Shown here piece after piece: positions 25,242-34,264 of a DNA stretch of 64,000 bases. The stretch comes from an uncultured Collinsella sp. (lineage in GTDB: Bacteria; Actinomycetota; Coriobacteriia; Coriobacteriales; Coriobacteriaceae). The stretch lies in NCBI GenBank assembly GCA_900757595.1, contig CAAEOL010000041.1, positions 1 through 64,000 on the forward strand, read 5' to 3'. The translations under genes were made by a program, and so were the position numbers. Each line of letters starts with the position of its first letter. Position 1 is the stretch's first letter. Below the pieces are notes generated by a model. The model saw only the letters and a list, made by a program, of their open reading frames with translations, was not told the DNA's origin and did not search any database.

Positions 25242-26597
25242 ATGCTTCTGGTCGCTAACGGTTCCGTCTTTACCCGCAACGCTCAGGCCCCGTTCATCCC
25301 CAACGGTGCAGTCGCCATTGACGGAGATACGATCGTCGAAGTGGGCCCCGAGTGCGAGCTCAAGGTCAAGTACCCGGATGCCGAGTACGTCGACGCCCGG
25401 GGCAACCTCATCATGCCCGGACTCATTAACTGCCACACCCACATTTACTCGGGTCTGGCCCGCGGCCTTGCCATTAAGGGCTGCAACCCCACCAACTTCC
25501 TGGAGAATCTTGAGCAGCAGTGGTGGAAGATCGACGACAACCTGACGCTCGACGGCACCAAGGCCAGCGCCTATGCCACGATTTTGGACTCTATCCGCGA
25601 TGGCGTCACCACGATTTTCGATCACCATGCGAGCTTCTGCGAGATCCCGGGAAGCCTCTTTACCATTAAGGACGCCGCTCAGGAGCTGGGCATGCGTTCG
25701 TGCCTGTGCTACGAGGTCTCCGATCGCCGCGGCCAGGAAAAATGCGACCAGGCCATTGCCGAGAACGCCGAGTTTGCCCAGTGGGCCGCCAAGGAGCGTC
25801 GCGATAACGACAACCACATGATCGCCGCCATGTTTGGCGGACATGCCACCTTTACGCTGTCGGACGAGACCATGGATAAGATGGCCGAGGCCAACAACGG
25901 CCTGACCGGCTTCCACATCCATGTGTGCGAGGGCATGAATGACGTGTGGGACTCCCGTCTCAACCGCGGCGGCATCAGCCCCGTCGAGCGCCTGCTGCAG
26001 CACAACCTGCTGGGTCCCGACACCATGCTCGGCCACTGCATCCACGTGACGCCCGCCGAGATGGATATCGTCAAGGAGTCCGGTACCTGGCTCGTCAACA
26101 ACCCCGAATCCAATATGGGCAACGCCGTGGGCTGCGCCCCCGTGCTCGAGTTCTTCCGCCGCGGCATCCCCGTGTGCATGGGCACCGATGCCTACACTCA
26201 CGATATGCTCGAGAGCCTCAAGGTCTTCCTGATCATTCAGCGCCACAACGCCGCCATGCCCAACGTGGGCTGGTGCGAGGCCATGACCATGCTGTTCGAG
26301 AACAACGCCAAGATGGCGAGCAGGTACTTCGATCGCAAGCTCGGTGTGCTCGAGGCCGGCGCCGCCGCCGACGTCATCGTTATGGACTACAAGCCCTTTA
26401 CGCCGCTGAGCGAGGAGAACATCGACGGCCACATGCTCTTTGGCATGATGGGCAAAAACTGCCGCACTACCATCATCAACGGCCGCGTCCTGTACAAGGA
26501 TCGCGAGTTCGTTGGCATTGATGAGGACAAGATCAACGCGTGGACCATGGCCGAGTCCAAGAAGCTCTGGAGCACGCTCAACGATCGCACCTACTAA
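25242..26597 (+). CDS. ssnA: SsnA-type aminohydrolase
   Basis: The 451-residue amidohydrolase-superfamily protein matches SsnA, found with ygfK and selenium-dependent hydroxylases. The metal-site motif NCHTHIYSG (about 62-70), GVTTIFDHHAS, HIHVCEG, HCIHVT and MGTDAYTH are visible. The family includes guanine and other purine deaminases; the exact substrate of SsnA is not settled. The ATG at 25242 follows AAGGGAGC. It stands between the permease and ygfK, with a hairpin on each side. Confidence 0.88.
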   Translation: MLLVANGSVFTRNAQAPFIPNGAVAIDGDTIVEVGPECELKVKYPDAEYVDARGNLIMPGLINCHTHIYSGLARGLAIKGCNPTNFLENLEQQWWKIDDNLTLDGTKASAYATILDSIRDGVTTIFDHHASFCEIPGSLFTIKDAAQELGMRSCLCYEVSDRRGQEKCDQAIAENAEFAQWAAKERRDNDNHMIAAMFGGHATFTLSDETMDKMAEANNGLTGFHIHVCEGMNDVWDSRLNRGGISPVERLLQHNLLGPDTMLGHCIHVTPAEMDIVKESGTWLVNNPESNMGNAVGCAPVLEFFRRGIPVCMGTDAYTHDMLESLKVFLIIQRHNAAMPNVGWCEAMTMLFENNAKMASRYFDRKLGVLEAGAAADVIVMDYKPFTPLSEENIDGHMLFGMMGKNCRTTIINGRVLYKDREFVGIDEDKINAWTMAESKKLWSTLNDRTY

Positions 26598-26613
26598 TTC
26601 ACAAGTAGATTCG

Positions 26614-26647
26614 CGCGCGTCGGATGTTTCGCCGCGTCCGACGCGCG
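26614..26647 (+). promoter_or_regulatory. ssnA-ygfK intercistronic hairpin
   Basis: CGCGCGTCGGA (26614-26624) pairs perfectly with TCCGACGCGCG (26637-26647). No T-run follows. Together with the hairpin before ssnA it suggests RNA processing or attenuation between genes of this operon. Confidence 0.45.
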
Positions 26648-26746
26648 TATAGGCGGCCTCCGCGGGGTCGCCGGCGCTGTGCTAGCGCTACACCGTATTT
26701 GCGCCCGCCGCGCGGTCTCGCCGGGCGTTACAGAGAGGAGCTCATT

Positions 26747-29746
26747 ATGAGCGACATCATGAGGCCGATCCCGTTTTCGCAGCTGATGAACTGGATCATC
26801 GAGGAGCACAAGACTCAGGGCGCCGTCTTTGGCGTGCGCAAGATGGTCGCGACCAACCAGGAGGGCGCGCTTCCCATTTTTGACGAGCGCATCGAGACTC
26901 CGTTTGGCCCGGCCGCCGGCCCCAACACGCAGCTTGCCCAGAACATCGTGGCCTCTTATGTGGCTGGTTCCCGCTTCTTTGAGCTCAAGACCGTTCAGGT
27001 TATGGACGGCGAGGAACTCTCCAAGTGCGTGAACAAACCCTGCATCGTGGCGCAGGACGAGTGCTACAACTGCGAGTGGTCGACCGAGCTCGAGGTTCCG
27101 CAGGCCTTTGCCGAGTACGTGAAGGCATGGTTCGCCTGCCACCTGATCGCCCGCGAGTACGGCCTGGGCAGCCCGGACGGCTTTGTCTTCAACATGTCCG
27201 TGGGCTATGACCTAGAGGGCATTAAGAGCCCCAAGGTCGATGCGTACATCGAGGGCATGAAGGACGCCAGCAGCTCCGATGTCTGGAACGAGTGCCGCGC
27301 ATGGGCGCTCGCCAACCTGGACAAGTTTGAGCATGTCGATGCCGCGTTTGTCGAGTCCATCCCGGCACGCGTCTCCAACTCCATCACCGAGTCTACCCTG
27401 CACGGCTGCCCGCCGGCGGAGATTGAGCGCATCGCGACCTACCTCATCACCGAGAAGGGCCTCAACACCTACATCAAGTGCAACCCCACGCTGCTGGGCT
27501 ATGAGTTTGCCCGTCAGCGCCTCAACGAGCTGGGCTTTGACTACATCGTCTTCGATGACACGCACTTCCGCGAGGATCTGCAGTGGGCCGATGCCGTGCC
27601 CATGTTCGAGCGCCTGATTGCCCTGTGCGCCGAGCGAGGCCTGGAGTTTGGCGTCAAGCTGACCAACACGTTCCCCGTCGACGTGACCAGGGACGAGCTG
27701 CCCTCCACCGAGATGTACATGTCGGGCCGTTCGCTGTTCTCGCTGACCATCGAGGCCGCCCGCCGCATTACTGAGCAGTTCGATGGCAAGCTGCGCATCA
27801 GCTACTCCGGCGGTGCCACGGTCTACAACATCCGCGCCCTGTATGACGCCGGCATTTGGCCCGTCACCCTGGCGACCGACGTGCTCAAGCCCGGTGGCTA
27901 CGAGCGCTTTAGTCAGATGGCCGGCGAGTTTACCGATCTGGACGGCAAGCCGTTTGAGGGCGTCTCTCTCGAGGCCGTGACTGCGATCCAGACCGACTCG
28001 CTCACCAACCCGCTCTACAAGAAGCCGCTGCGCCCGCTGCCCGACCGCAAGGTCGCCGGCAAGAGCCCGCTTTCCGACTGCTTTACCACGCCGTGCCGCA
28101 CGAGCTGCCCCATCCAGCAGGACATTCCTGCCTACCTGGCGGCTGTTGACGAGGGCCGCTACGAGGACGCGCTCAACATCATCATCGAGCGCAACGCCCT
28201 GCCGTTCATTACCGGCACCATCTGCCCGCATCCCTGCGGCCGTGCCTGCGAGCGTGCATTTTACGAGCCCGAGGGCGCCCAGATTCGCGCCAGCAAGCTC
28301 AAGGCCGCCCGTGAGGCCATGGCCGCCGTGCTGCCCAAGCTGCGCGCCCAGGCCATCGCAAACGACGGCGAGCGCAACGTTGCCGTTATCGGCGGCGGCC
28401 CGGCCGGCCTGGCGACGGCGTTCTTCCTGACGCGTGCCGGCGTGCCCGTCACCATCTTTGAGGCCCGCGATTCGCTCGGCGGCGTGGTTCGTCACGTCAT
28501 CCCCGAGTTCCGTATCGCCAGCGACGATATCTCCCACGATGCCAAGCTCTGTCTGGCCTTTGGCGCCAAGGTGCAGCTCAACGCCCGCGTGGAGTCCATC
28601 GACGAGCTCAAGGCCCAGGGCTTTACCGACGTGGTCGTGGCCACCGGTGCCTGGATGCCCGGCTCTGCGGGCCTGGGCGAGGGCGCCGAGCTCGATGTAC
28701 TGGAGTTCCTCGAGGCCGCCAAGAAGGGCGAGAAGCTCGAGCTGGGCGAGGACGTCGTGGTCATTGGCGCCGGCAACACCGCCATGGACGCGGCCCGCGT
28801 GGCCAAGCGCCTTGCTGGCGTGAAGAACGTGCGCCTGGTGTATCGCCGCACCAAGAAGCAGATGCCCGCCGACGAGGAAGAGCTCGATCTTGCTCTTGCC
28901 GACGGCGTTGAGTTCTGCGAGCTACTGGCGCCCAAGGCGCTCAACGGCTCCGTGCTGACCTGCGACGTTATGGAGCTCGGCGAGCCGGATGCAAGCGGCC
29001 GCCGCAGCCCTGTCGCCACGGACGAGACCGTCGAGCTGCCTGCCACCACGGTGATCTGCGCCGTGGGCGAGGGCATCGATGCCAGCCTGTACGATGCCGC
29101 GGGCGTCGAGCACGACCGTCGCGGCCGCCTTGCCGCCATCTCCACCGGCGTCGAGGGCGTCTGGGCTGCGGGCGACTGCCGTCGCGGTCCTGCCACCGTG
29201 GTCGAGGCCATCGCCGATGCCGCCGAGGTTGCCCGTGCCATCGCCGGCGTGGACTTTAACAAGTACGCCGACCAGAATGCTCAGACCGGTCGCGAGGACA
29301 CTTGCTACGAGCGCAAGGGGTCGCTGTGCCGCGACAAGCGCAACTGCACCAAGACTCGCTGCCTGGGCTGCGGCTCGGTGTGCGAGGTCTGCTGCGATGT
29401 GTGCCCCAACCGCGCCAACGTGGCAATTAAGGTGCCGGGCCTGGCCAAGCATCAGGTCGTCCATGTCGACGGCATGTGCAACGAGTGCGGTAACTGCGCC
29501 GTGTTCTGCCCCTACCAGGAGGGTCGTCCCTACAAGGACAAGCTCACCCTGTTCTGGAGCGAGCAAGACATGGAGAACTCCGAGAACGAGGGCTTCCTGG
29601 CTGTGGACGAGGACCACTTTAAGGTCCGCGTCGCCGGCACGGTCCGCACCGTCTCGGTCGATGCCGTCAACACCGGTCTTCCCGAGGCCGTCCGCCTGAC
29701 CATCAAGGCCGTGCGCGACAACTATTCGTACCTTCTTAAGAAATAG
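26747..29746 (+). CDS. ygfK: YgfK-type flavin/iron-sulfur oxidoreductase
   Basis: The 999-residue protein is the putative selenate reductase subunit YgfK, better seen as an electron-transfer partner of selenium-dependent hydroxylases. It has a dihydroorotate-dehydrogenase-like N-terminal part (about 1-440), a cysteine cluster (CFTTPCRTSCP, about 445), an FAD motif GGGPAG (about 549), an NAD(P)-binding GAGNTAMDAARVAK (about 673), and C-terminal clusters CLGCGSVCEVCCDVCP and CNECGNCAVFCP (about 873-922). The ATG at 26747 has GAGAGGAGC upstream. The ferredoxin gene follows after 11 bp. Confidence 0.9.
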   Translation: MSDIMRPIPFSQLMNWIIEEHKTQGAVFGVRKMVATNQEGALPIFDERIETPFGPAAGPNTQLAQNIVASYVAGSRFFELKTVQVMDGEELSKCVNKPCIVAQDECYNCEWSTELEVPQAFAEYVKAWFACHLIAREYGLGSPDGFVFNMSVGYDLEGIKSPKVDAYIEGMKDASSSDVWNECRAWALANLDKFEHVDAAFVESIPARVSNSITESTLHGCPPAEIERIATYLITEKGLNTYIKCNPTLLGYEFARQRLNELGFDYIVFDDTHFREDLQWADAVPMFERLIALCAERGLEFGVKLTNTFPVDVTRDELPSTEMYMSGRSLFSLTIEAARRITEQFDGKLRISYSGGATVYNIRALYDAGIWPVTLATDVLKPGGYERFSQMAGEFTDLDGKPFEGVSLEAVTAIQTDSLTNPLYKKPLRPLPDRKVAGKSPLSDCFTTPCRTSCPIQQDIPAYLAAVDEGRYEDALNIIIERNALPFITGTICPHPCGRACERAFYEPEGAQIRASKLKAAREAMAAVLPKLRAQAIANDGERNVAVIGGGPAGLATAFFLTRAGVPVTIFEARDSLGGVVRHVIPEFRIASDDISHDAKLCLAFGAKVQLNARVESIDELKAQGFTDVVVATGAWMPGSAGLGEGAELDVLEFLEAAKKGEKLELGEDVVVIGAGNTAMDAARVAKRLAGVKNVRLVYRRTKKQMPADEEELDLALADGVEFCELLAPKALNGSVLTCDVMELGEPDASGRRSPVATDETVELPATTVICAVGEGIDASLYDAAGVEHDRRGRLAAISTGVEGVWAAGDCRRGPATVVEAIADAAEVARAIAGVDFNKYADQNAQTGREDTCYERKGSLCRDKRNCTKTRCLGCGSVCEVCCDVCPNRANVAIKVPGLAKHQVVHVDGMCNECGNCAVFCPYQEGRPYKDKLTLFWSEQDMENSENEGFLAVDEDHFKVRVAGTVRTVSVDAVNTGLPEAVRLTIKAVRDNYSYLLKK

Positions 29747-29757
29747 GCGAGTCTCTT

Positions 29758-30237
29758 ATGGCCAAATCCATTCAACATAACGTGGCCTACGTTGCCTGCG
29801 GAAGCGGTTGCGCCTCCGCGGGCGGCGACGCCCGCTGCAGCGAAGGCTGCATTGGCTGCGGCGCCTGCGTCACGGCCTGCCCCCACGGCGCCATTGCGCT
29901 GGTCGATGGCATCGCCCGCGTGGATCGCTCCAAGTGCACGGGCTGTGGCCTGTGCGGCATGGCGTGCCCGCAGCGCGTGATTGCCTTCGTTCCCGGCTAC
30001 CAGAACATTCTGGTGCGCTGCAACAACACCGACAAGGGCGCCATCGCTCGCAAGATCTGCGACACGAGCTGCATCGGTTGCGGCATGTGCGCTAAAAAGT
30101 GCCCTGCCGGCGCTATCCGCATCGAGGACAACTGCGCCCATATCGACGGCGTGGACTGCCTGTCGTGCGGCATGTGCGCCGTCGTCTGCCCGCATGGCGC
30201 CATCCACGACCGCACCGGCATCGCCGCCGGCGTGTAG
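29758..30237 (+). CDS. Four-cluster ferredoxin-like protein
   Basis: This 159-residue cysteine-rich protein has four CxxCxxCxxxCP motifs (CIGCGACVTACP, CTGCGLCGMACP, CIGCGMCAKKCP, CLSCGMCAVVCP), like the C-terminal half of RnfB. It should carry four [4Fe-4S] clusters. It lies between ygfK and the xanthine dehydrogenase gene, 12 bp from the latter. It therefore probably moves electrons between the hydroxylase and YgfK or a cellular ferredoxin pool. No FAD subunit gene is present here. Confidence 0.88.
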   Translation: MAKSIQHNVAYVACGSGCASAGGDARCSEGCIGCGACVTACPHGAIALVDGIARVDRSKCTGCGLCGMACPQRVIAFVPGYQNILVRCNNTDKGAIARKICDTSCIGCGMCAKKCPAGAIRIEDNCAHIDGVDCLSCGMCAVVCPHGAIHDRTGIAAGV

Positions 30238-30249
30238 AAGGGAATCACC

Positions 30250-33027
30250 ATGGCACAGGAATTCACTTTTACCGTTAACGGCGTCGAGCGCACGACGACG
30301 GAGAATAAACCGCTGCTGCGCTACCTGCGCGACGACCTGCATATCCATTCCGCCAAGGACGGCTGTTCCGAAGGTGCTTGCGGTACCTGCACCATCCATG
30401 TGGACGGTGCGGCCGTCAAGGCGTGCGTGCTGACCACCGCTCTTGCCGCCGGTCGCAACATCGTGACCGTCGAGGGCCTGCCCGAGGACGTGCGCGAGGC
30501 CTTTGTGTACGCCTTTGGCGCCGTGGGCGCCGTGCAGTGCGGTTTTTGCATTCCCGGCATGGTCATGGCGGGCGCAGCGCTCATCGCCGAGGACCCCGAG
30601 CCCACCGAGGAGCAGATTAAGTACGCCATTCGCGGTAACGTTTGCCGCTGCACCGGCTACAAAAAGATTATCGAGGGCATCTCGCTGGCCGCTGCGGTGC
30701 TCCGCGGCGAAAAGCAGATCGATGAGGACCTGGAGCGCGGCGATGACTACGGCGTGGGCAAGCGTGCCTTCCGTATCGACGTGCGCAAGAAGGTGCTCGG
30801 CGAGGGCAAGTATCCCGACGACATCGACGAGCTCGATCAGCCAGGCCTGACCTATGCCAGCGCCGTGCGCTCCAAGTATCCGCGCGCCCGTGTGCTCTCC
30901 ATCGATACCTCCAAGGCCGAGGCCCTGCCCGGCGTGGTGGGCATCCTGCGCGCCGAGGACGTGCCGGTCAACCAGGTCGGCCACCTTATCCAGGACTGGG
31001 ACGTCATGATCGCCCAGGGCGATACCACCCGCTGCGTGGGCGATGCCATCGTGCTGGTGGTTGCCGAGGACGAGGCGACGCTCGAGAAGGCCAAGAAGCT
31101 CGTAAAGATTGACTACGAGCCGCTGGAGCCCGTGCGCAACATTGTCGAGGCCAGGGCCGCCGACGCCCCGCGCCTGCACGACAGCTTCTTTGCCTTTGGC
31201 AACACGGTGGAGCTCAAGGACAACGTGTGCCAGAGCCGTCACGTGACGCGCGGCGACGCCGCCAAGGCGCTGGCGGAGAGCGCGTTTACCGTGACGCAGC
31301 GCTTTACCACGCCCTTTACCGAGCATGCCTTCTTGGAGCCCGAGTGCGCCGTCGCCTTCCCGTACAAGAACGGCGTCAAGGTGCAGTCGACCGACCAGGG
31401 CGCCTACGATACGCGTAAAGAGTGCGCCCACATGTTTGGCTGGGATAGCGAGCCCGAGCGCGTGGTCGTCGAGACCATGCTCGTGGGCGGCGGCTTTGGC
31501 GGTAAGGAGGACGTTTCGATCCAGCACCTGGCCGCGCTCGCCGCATATAAGTTCCAGCGTCCTGTGAAGTGCAAGCTCACGCGTGCCGAGTCGCTCGCTT
31601 TCCATCCCAAGCGCCATGCCATGGACGGTACCTTTACGCTGGGCTGCGACGCCGAGGGCAACTTTACCGGTCTGGACTGCGAGATCAACTTTGACACCGG
31701 CGCCTACGCGTCGCTGTGCGGCCCGGTGCTCGAGCGCGCCTGCACGCATGCCGTCGGCCCCTACAAGTACCAGAACACCGACATCCGCGGTTTTGGCTAC
31801 TACACCAACAACCCGCCCGCCGGCGCGTACCGCGGCTTTGGCGTTTGCCAGTCCGAGTTCGCACTCGAGAGCCTGATCGACCTGCTGGCAGAGAAGGTCG
31901 GCCTGGATCCGTGGGAGATTCGTTACCGTAATGCCATCGAGCCGGGCGAGGTTTTGCCCAACGGTCAGATTGCCGACTGCTCCACGGCGCTGAAGGAGAC
32001 GCTGCTCGAGGTCAAGGATGCCTACTACGCGCATCCCGGACATGCCGGTATCGCCTGCGCCATGAAGAACGCCGGCGTGGGTGTGGGCCTGCCCGATGCC
32101 GGCCGCTGCAAGATTCGCATCGAGAACGGCGTGGCTGTGGTCTATGCCGCCACATCCGACATCGGACAGGGCTGCAACACCGTCTTTTTGCAGGACGTTG
32201 CCGAGGCCTGCGGTCTGCCGCTGAGCTGCATTGCCAACGGCGAGTGCTCCACCGAGAACGCTCCCGACTCCGGCACCACGTCTGGCTCGCGTCAGACGGT
32301 CGTGACCGGCGAGGCCGTGCGCGGCGCCGCCTTCCTGCTGCGCGATGCCATGGTTGGCATCGAGGCCGGCAAGCCCGCGCCCGATGCTCCCGTGAGCGCG
32401 CATGGCGACGGCGTCAAGATTGAGTACGACGACGGTCGCGCCTACCAGCTGCGCACACAGGAACTCGTCGCCGGCCAGGGTATGCATCCTCAGGATCCCG
32501 CGGCCGCCATCAAGGCGCTCGAGGGATGCGAGTTTGGCTACGTGTACCTGGAGCCGACCGACAAACTGGGCGCCGACGTCCCCAATCCCAAGAGCCACAT
32601 CTGCTACGGCTTTGCCACGCATGTGGTCATTTTGGACGACGACGGCCGCGTGAGCGAGGTCTATGCCGCACACGATTCCGGCAAGGTGGTCAACCCCATC
32701 TCCATTCAGGGTCAGATCGAAGGCGGCGTGCTCATGGGCATGGGCTATGCGCTTACCGAGGACTGGCCGCTCAAGGACTGCGTACCCCAGGCAAGGTACG
32801 GCACGCTCGGGCTGTTCCGTGCGCCCGAGATTCCGGATATCCACGCCATCTACGTGGAGAAGGACGAGCTGCTGCCCGTGGCATACGGCGGCAAGGGCAT
32901 TGGAGAGATCGCAACGATCCCCACGGCGCCCGCCGTGCAGAACGCCTACCGCGCATTCGACGGCAAGCTGCGTCCGGATCTGCCCATGGTGGATACGCCC
33001 TACAGTCGCGTCCGCAACCGCGGGTAG
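30250..33027 (+). CDS. Selenium-dependent xanthine dehydrogenase
   Basis: The 925-residue fusion has an N-terminal [2Fe-2S] domain (CSEGACGTC, about 38), a second all-helical [2Fe-2S] domain (QCGFCIPG about 97, VCRCTGY about 131) and a molybdopterin domain from about 180, with GGGFGGKED and, near residue 884, GIGEIATIP with the active-site Glu. It hydroxylates purines such as xanthine, and in this type of cluster may act reductively on urate. Selenium is expected as a labile ligand, consistent with yqeB/yqeC further on; no in-frame UGA is involved. A terminator follows at 33099-33127. Confidence 0.9.
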   Translation: MAQEFTFTVNGVERTTTENKPLLRYLRDDLHIHSAKDGCSEGACGTCTIHVDGAAVKACVLTTALAAGRNIVTVEGLPEDVREAFVYAFGAVGAVQCGFCIPGMVMAGAALIAEDPEPTEEQIKYAIRGNVCRCTGYKKIIEGISLAAAVLRGEKQIDEDLERGDDYGVGKRAFRIDVRKKVLGEGKYPDDIDELDQPGLTYASAVRSKYPRARVLSIDTSKAEALPGVVGILRAEDVPVNQVGHLIQDWDVMIAQGDTTRCVGDAIVLVVAEDEATLEKAKKLVKIDYEPLEPVRNIVEARAADAPRLHDSFFAFGNTVELKDNVCQSRHVTRGDAAKALAESAFTVTQRFTTPFTEHAFLEPECAVAFPYKNGVKVQSTDQGAYDTRKECAHMFGWDSEPERVVVETMLVGGGFGGKEDVSIQHLAALAAYKFQRPVKCKLTRAESLAFHPKRHAMDGTFTLGCDAEGNFTGLDCEINFDTGAYASLCGPVLERACTHAVGPYKYQNTDIRGFGYYTNNPPAGAYRGFGVCQSEFALESLIDLLAEKVGLDPWEIRYRNAIEPGEVLPNGQIADCSTALKETLLEVKDAYYAHPGHAGIACAMKNAGVGVGLPDAGRCKIRIENGVAVVYAATSDIGQGCNTVFLQDVAEACGLPLSCIANGECSTENAPDSGTTSGSRQTVVTGEAVRGAAFLLRDAMVGIEAGKPAPDAPVSAHGDGVKIEYDDGRAYQLRTQELVAGQGMHPQDPAAAIKALEGCEFGYVYLEPTDKLGADVPNPKSHICYGFATHVVILDDDGRVSEVYAAHDSGKVVNPISIQGQIEGGVLMGMGYALTEDWPLKDCVPQARYGTLGLFRAPEIPDIHAIYVEKDELLPVAYGGKGIGEIATIPTAPAVQNAYRAFDGKLRPDLPMVDTPYSRVRNRG

Positions 33028-33098
33028 GGTAGGGCGCGGACAGCTATTGCTGACGGGCCGTCCATGCTCAGCATCAACTGTATATGCTGTGCCTTTGG

Positions 33099-33129
33099 CC
33101 CCGGCTCCATCGCGAGCCGGGGTCTTTTG
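33099..33129 (+). terminator. Terminator after xanthine dehydrogenase
   Basis: CCCCGGCTC (33099-33107) pairs with GAGCCGGGG (33114-33122), followed by TCTTTTGTTT. It ends the first purine operon. The rest of the 290-bp gap shows nothing clear. Confidence 0.8.
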
Positions 33130-33317
33130 TTTGGAGCGGAAACTGTGTCCCGGATTCGACGCTCAGAATGGGATGCGCTGCAGAGCCTCAAATGGAACAT
33201 GCGTTCCAGGACCCGCAACGGCGCCGCCGCGCAATTTTGTGTCCGCACGGGCAGCTACACTTGCTGTGATATGACCGTTCGAGAAACGAGCGGCAAGCAA
33301 CGGAGAGAGGCCCAACC

Positions 33318-34052
33318 GTGTCAGCTGAAAAGACGCCGTGTATCTCGGCTATCGATACGACGAACTTTGCGCGCCAGATTGTGCTGGACTTTGAGTTTGC
33401 GCCGGTGCCAAAGCAGCGTCAGCGCCGTGGACTGTGCAATGAGATTATCGAGGCCGGCGCCGTCAAGCTCGATTACCACGGCAACGTTATGGGCGAGTTC
33501 TCGCAGTTTGTACAGACGGAATTTACCGAAGGCGTTGCGTTCCCCGTCCGCGAGCTTACGGGGATATCGGCCATGGACGCCGCGATGGCCGATCCGCTCT
33601 ACATGGTGATCAAAAGGCTCAGCGATTGGATCGGTCGCTACTCCGCCCAGGTGGTCTGCTGGAGCGGGGCGGACCGTCGACAGCTTTTGGCCGAGTGCCA
33701 GGCGAAGCACATCGATCTTTCCGCATTTCCTGCGGACTGGGCCGACCTGCAGGCGTTTTATACCTCGATCATGGACGTGGGCAGCCACGGGTGCGTCTCT
33801 TTGGGTGACGCGGCAACGTGGTTTGGCATCGAATTTGACGAGTCGACGGGCCACGCTCACAGCGCCTTAGCCGATGCGCGCGTGACCGCCAAGCTGCTCA
33901 AGCAGGTGATGGACGGGGACTACCGCGTTAGTCCGCGCGCCCAGGAAGTCCGCCAGCGGTGGGGGATGGGCGAGCGAGCTCAGACGCGCCTTTCCAGCAA
34001 GTGCCCCGAGCTGAGCGATCTGCTGCTGAAGCTGAAGGCGGAGGGGGAGTAG
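33318..34052 (+). CDS. DEDDh 3'-5' exonuclease (KapD-like)
   Basis: The 244-residue protein has the DEDDh exonuclease pattern: motif I VLDFEF with Asp and Glu, motif II around FVQTEF and WSGADRRQLL, and motif III HSALADARVTAKLL with His and Asp. Relatives degrade single-stranded DNA or RNA 3' ends. It stands alone between the purine operon and the restriction system; whether it belongs to either is unclear. The start codon is probably the GTG at 33318. Confidence 0.75.
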   Translation: MSAEKTPCISAIDTTNFARQIVLDFEFAPVPKQRQRRGLCNEIIEAGAVKLDYHGNVMGEFSQFVQTEFTEGVAFPVRELTGISAMDAAMADPLYMVIKRLSDWIGRYSAQVVCWSGADRRQLLAECQAKHIDLSAFPADWADLQAFYTSIMDVGSHGCVSLGDAATWFGIEFDESTGHAHSALADARVTAKLLKQVMDGDYRVSPRAQEVRQRWGMGERAQTRLSSKCPELSDLLLKLKAEGE

Positions 34053-34264
34053 GGGGGCAGACGGCCATCCGGAGGCGCCTGATCGGCGGCCCCTCGGGGC
34101 TTGCCCGTATCGTAGGCAATGCGCCGAATGCTCGCCATCGAAATTTATCGATGGCCTATTGCAGACTGTAATGGGCTTGAGCCATCCCGGGGAAATTGCC
34201 GCGTGACCTATAATGTTTGGAACAGTTAAATGCGCTTTTTGCAATTGTGCAGATAGGTTTTGCT
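34053..34264 (+). promoter_or_regulatory. hsdR upstream region
   Basis: GCCATCGA (34134-34141) pairs with TCGATGGC (34148-34155), a possible terminator of the exonuclease gene. TATAAT at 34209-34214 is a perfect -10, but no matching -35 is seen. The ribosome-binding site before hsdR is weak. Confidence 0.4.

Noticed and set aside
26624..26746. N-terminal extension of YgfK
   Set aside because: The upstream in-frame codons read through the intercistronic hairpin and are Arg-rich. ATG at 26747 has a good ribosome-binding site and gives the family start.
29722..32844. Open reading frame of about 1040 codons on the minus strand
   Set aside because: It lies opposite the xanthine dehydrogenase gene, is rich in His, Gly and Val as expected of a GC-rich antisense frame, and matches no family. 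The plus-strand gene explains the region.
30250..33027. Selenocysteine (in-frame UGA) in the xanthine dehydrogenase
   Set aside because: The frame is open with normal codons to its stop. In this family selenium is a non-protein ligand of the cofactor.
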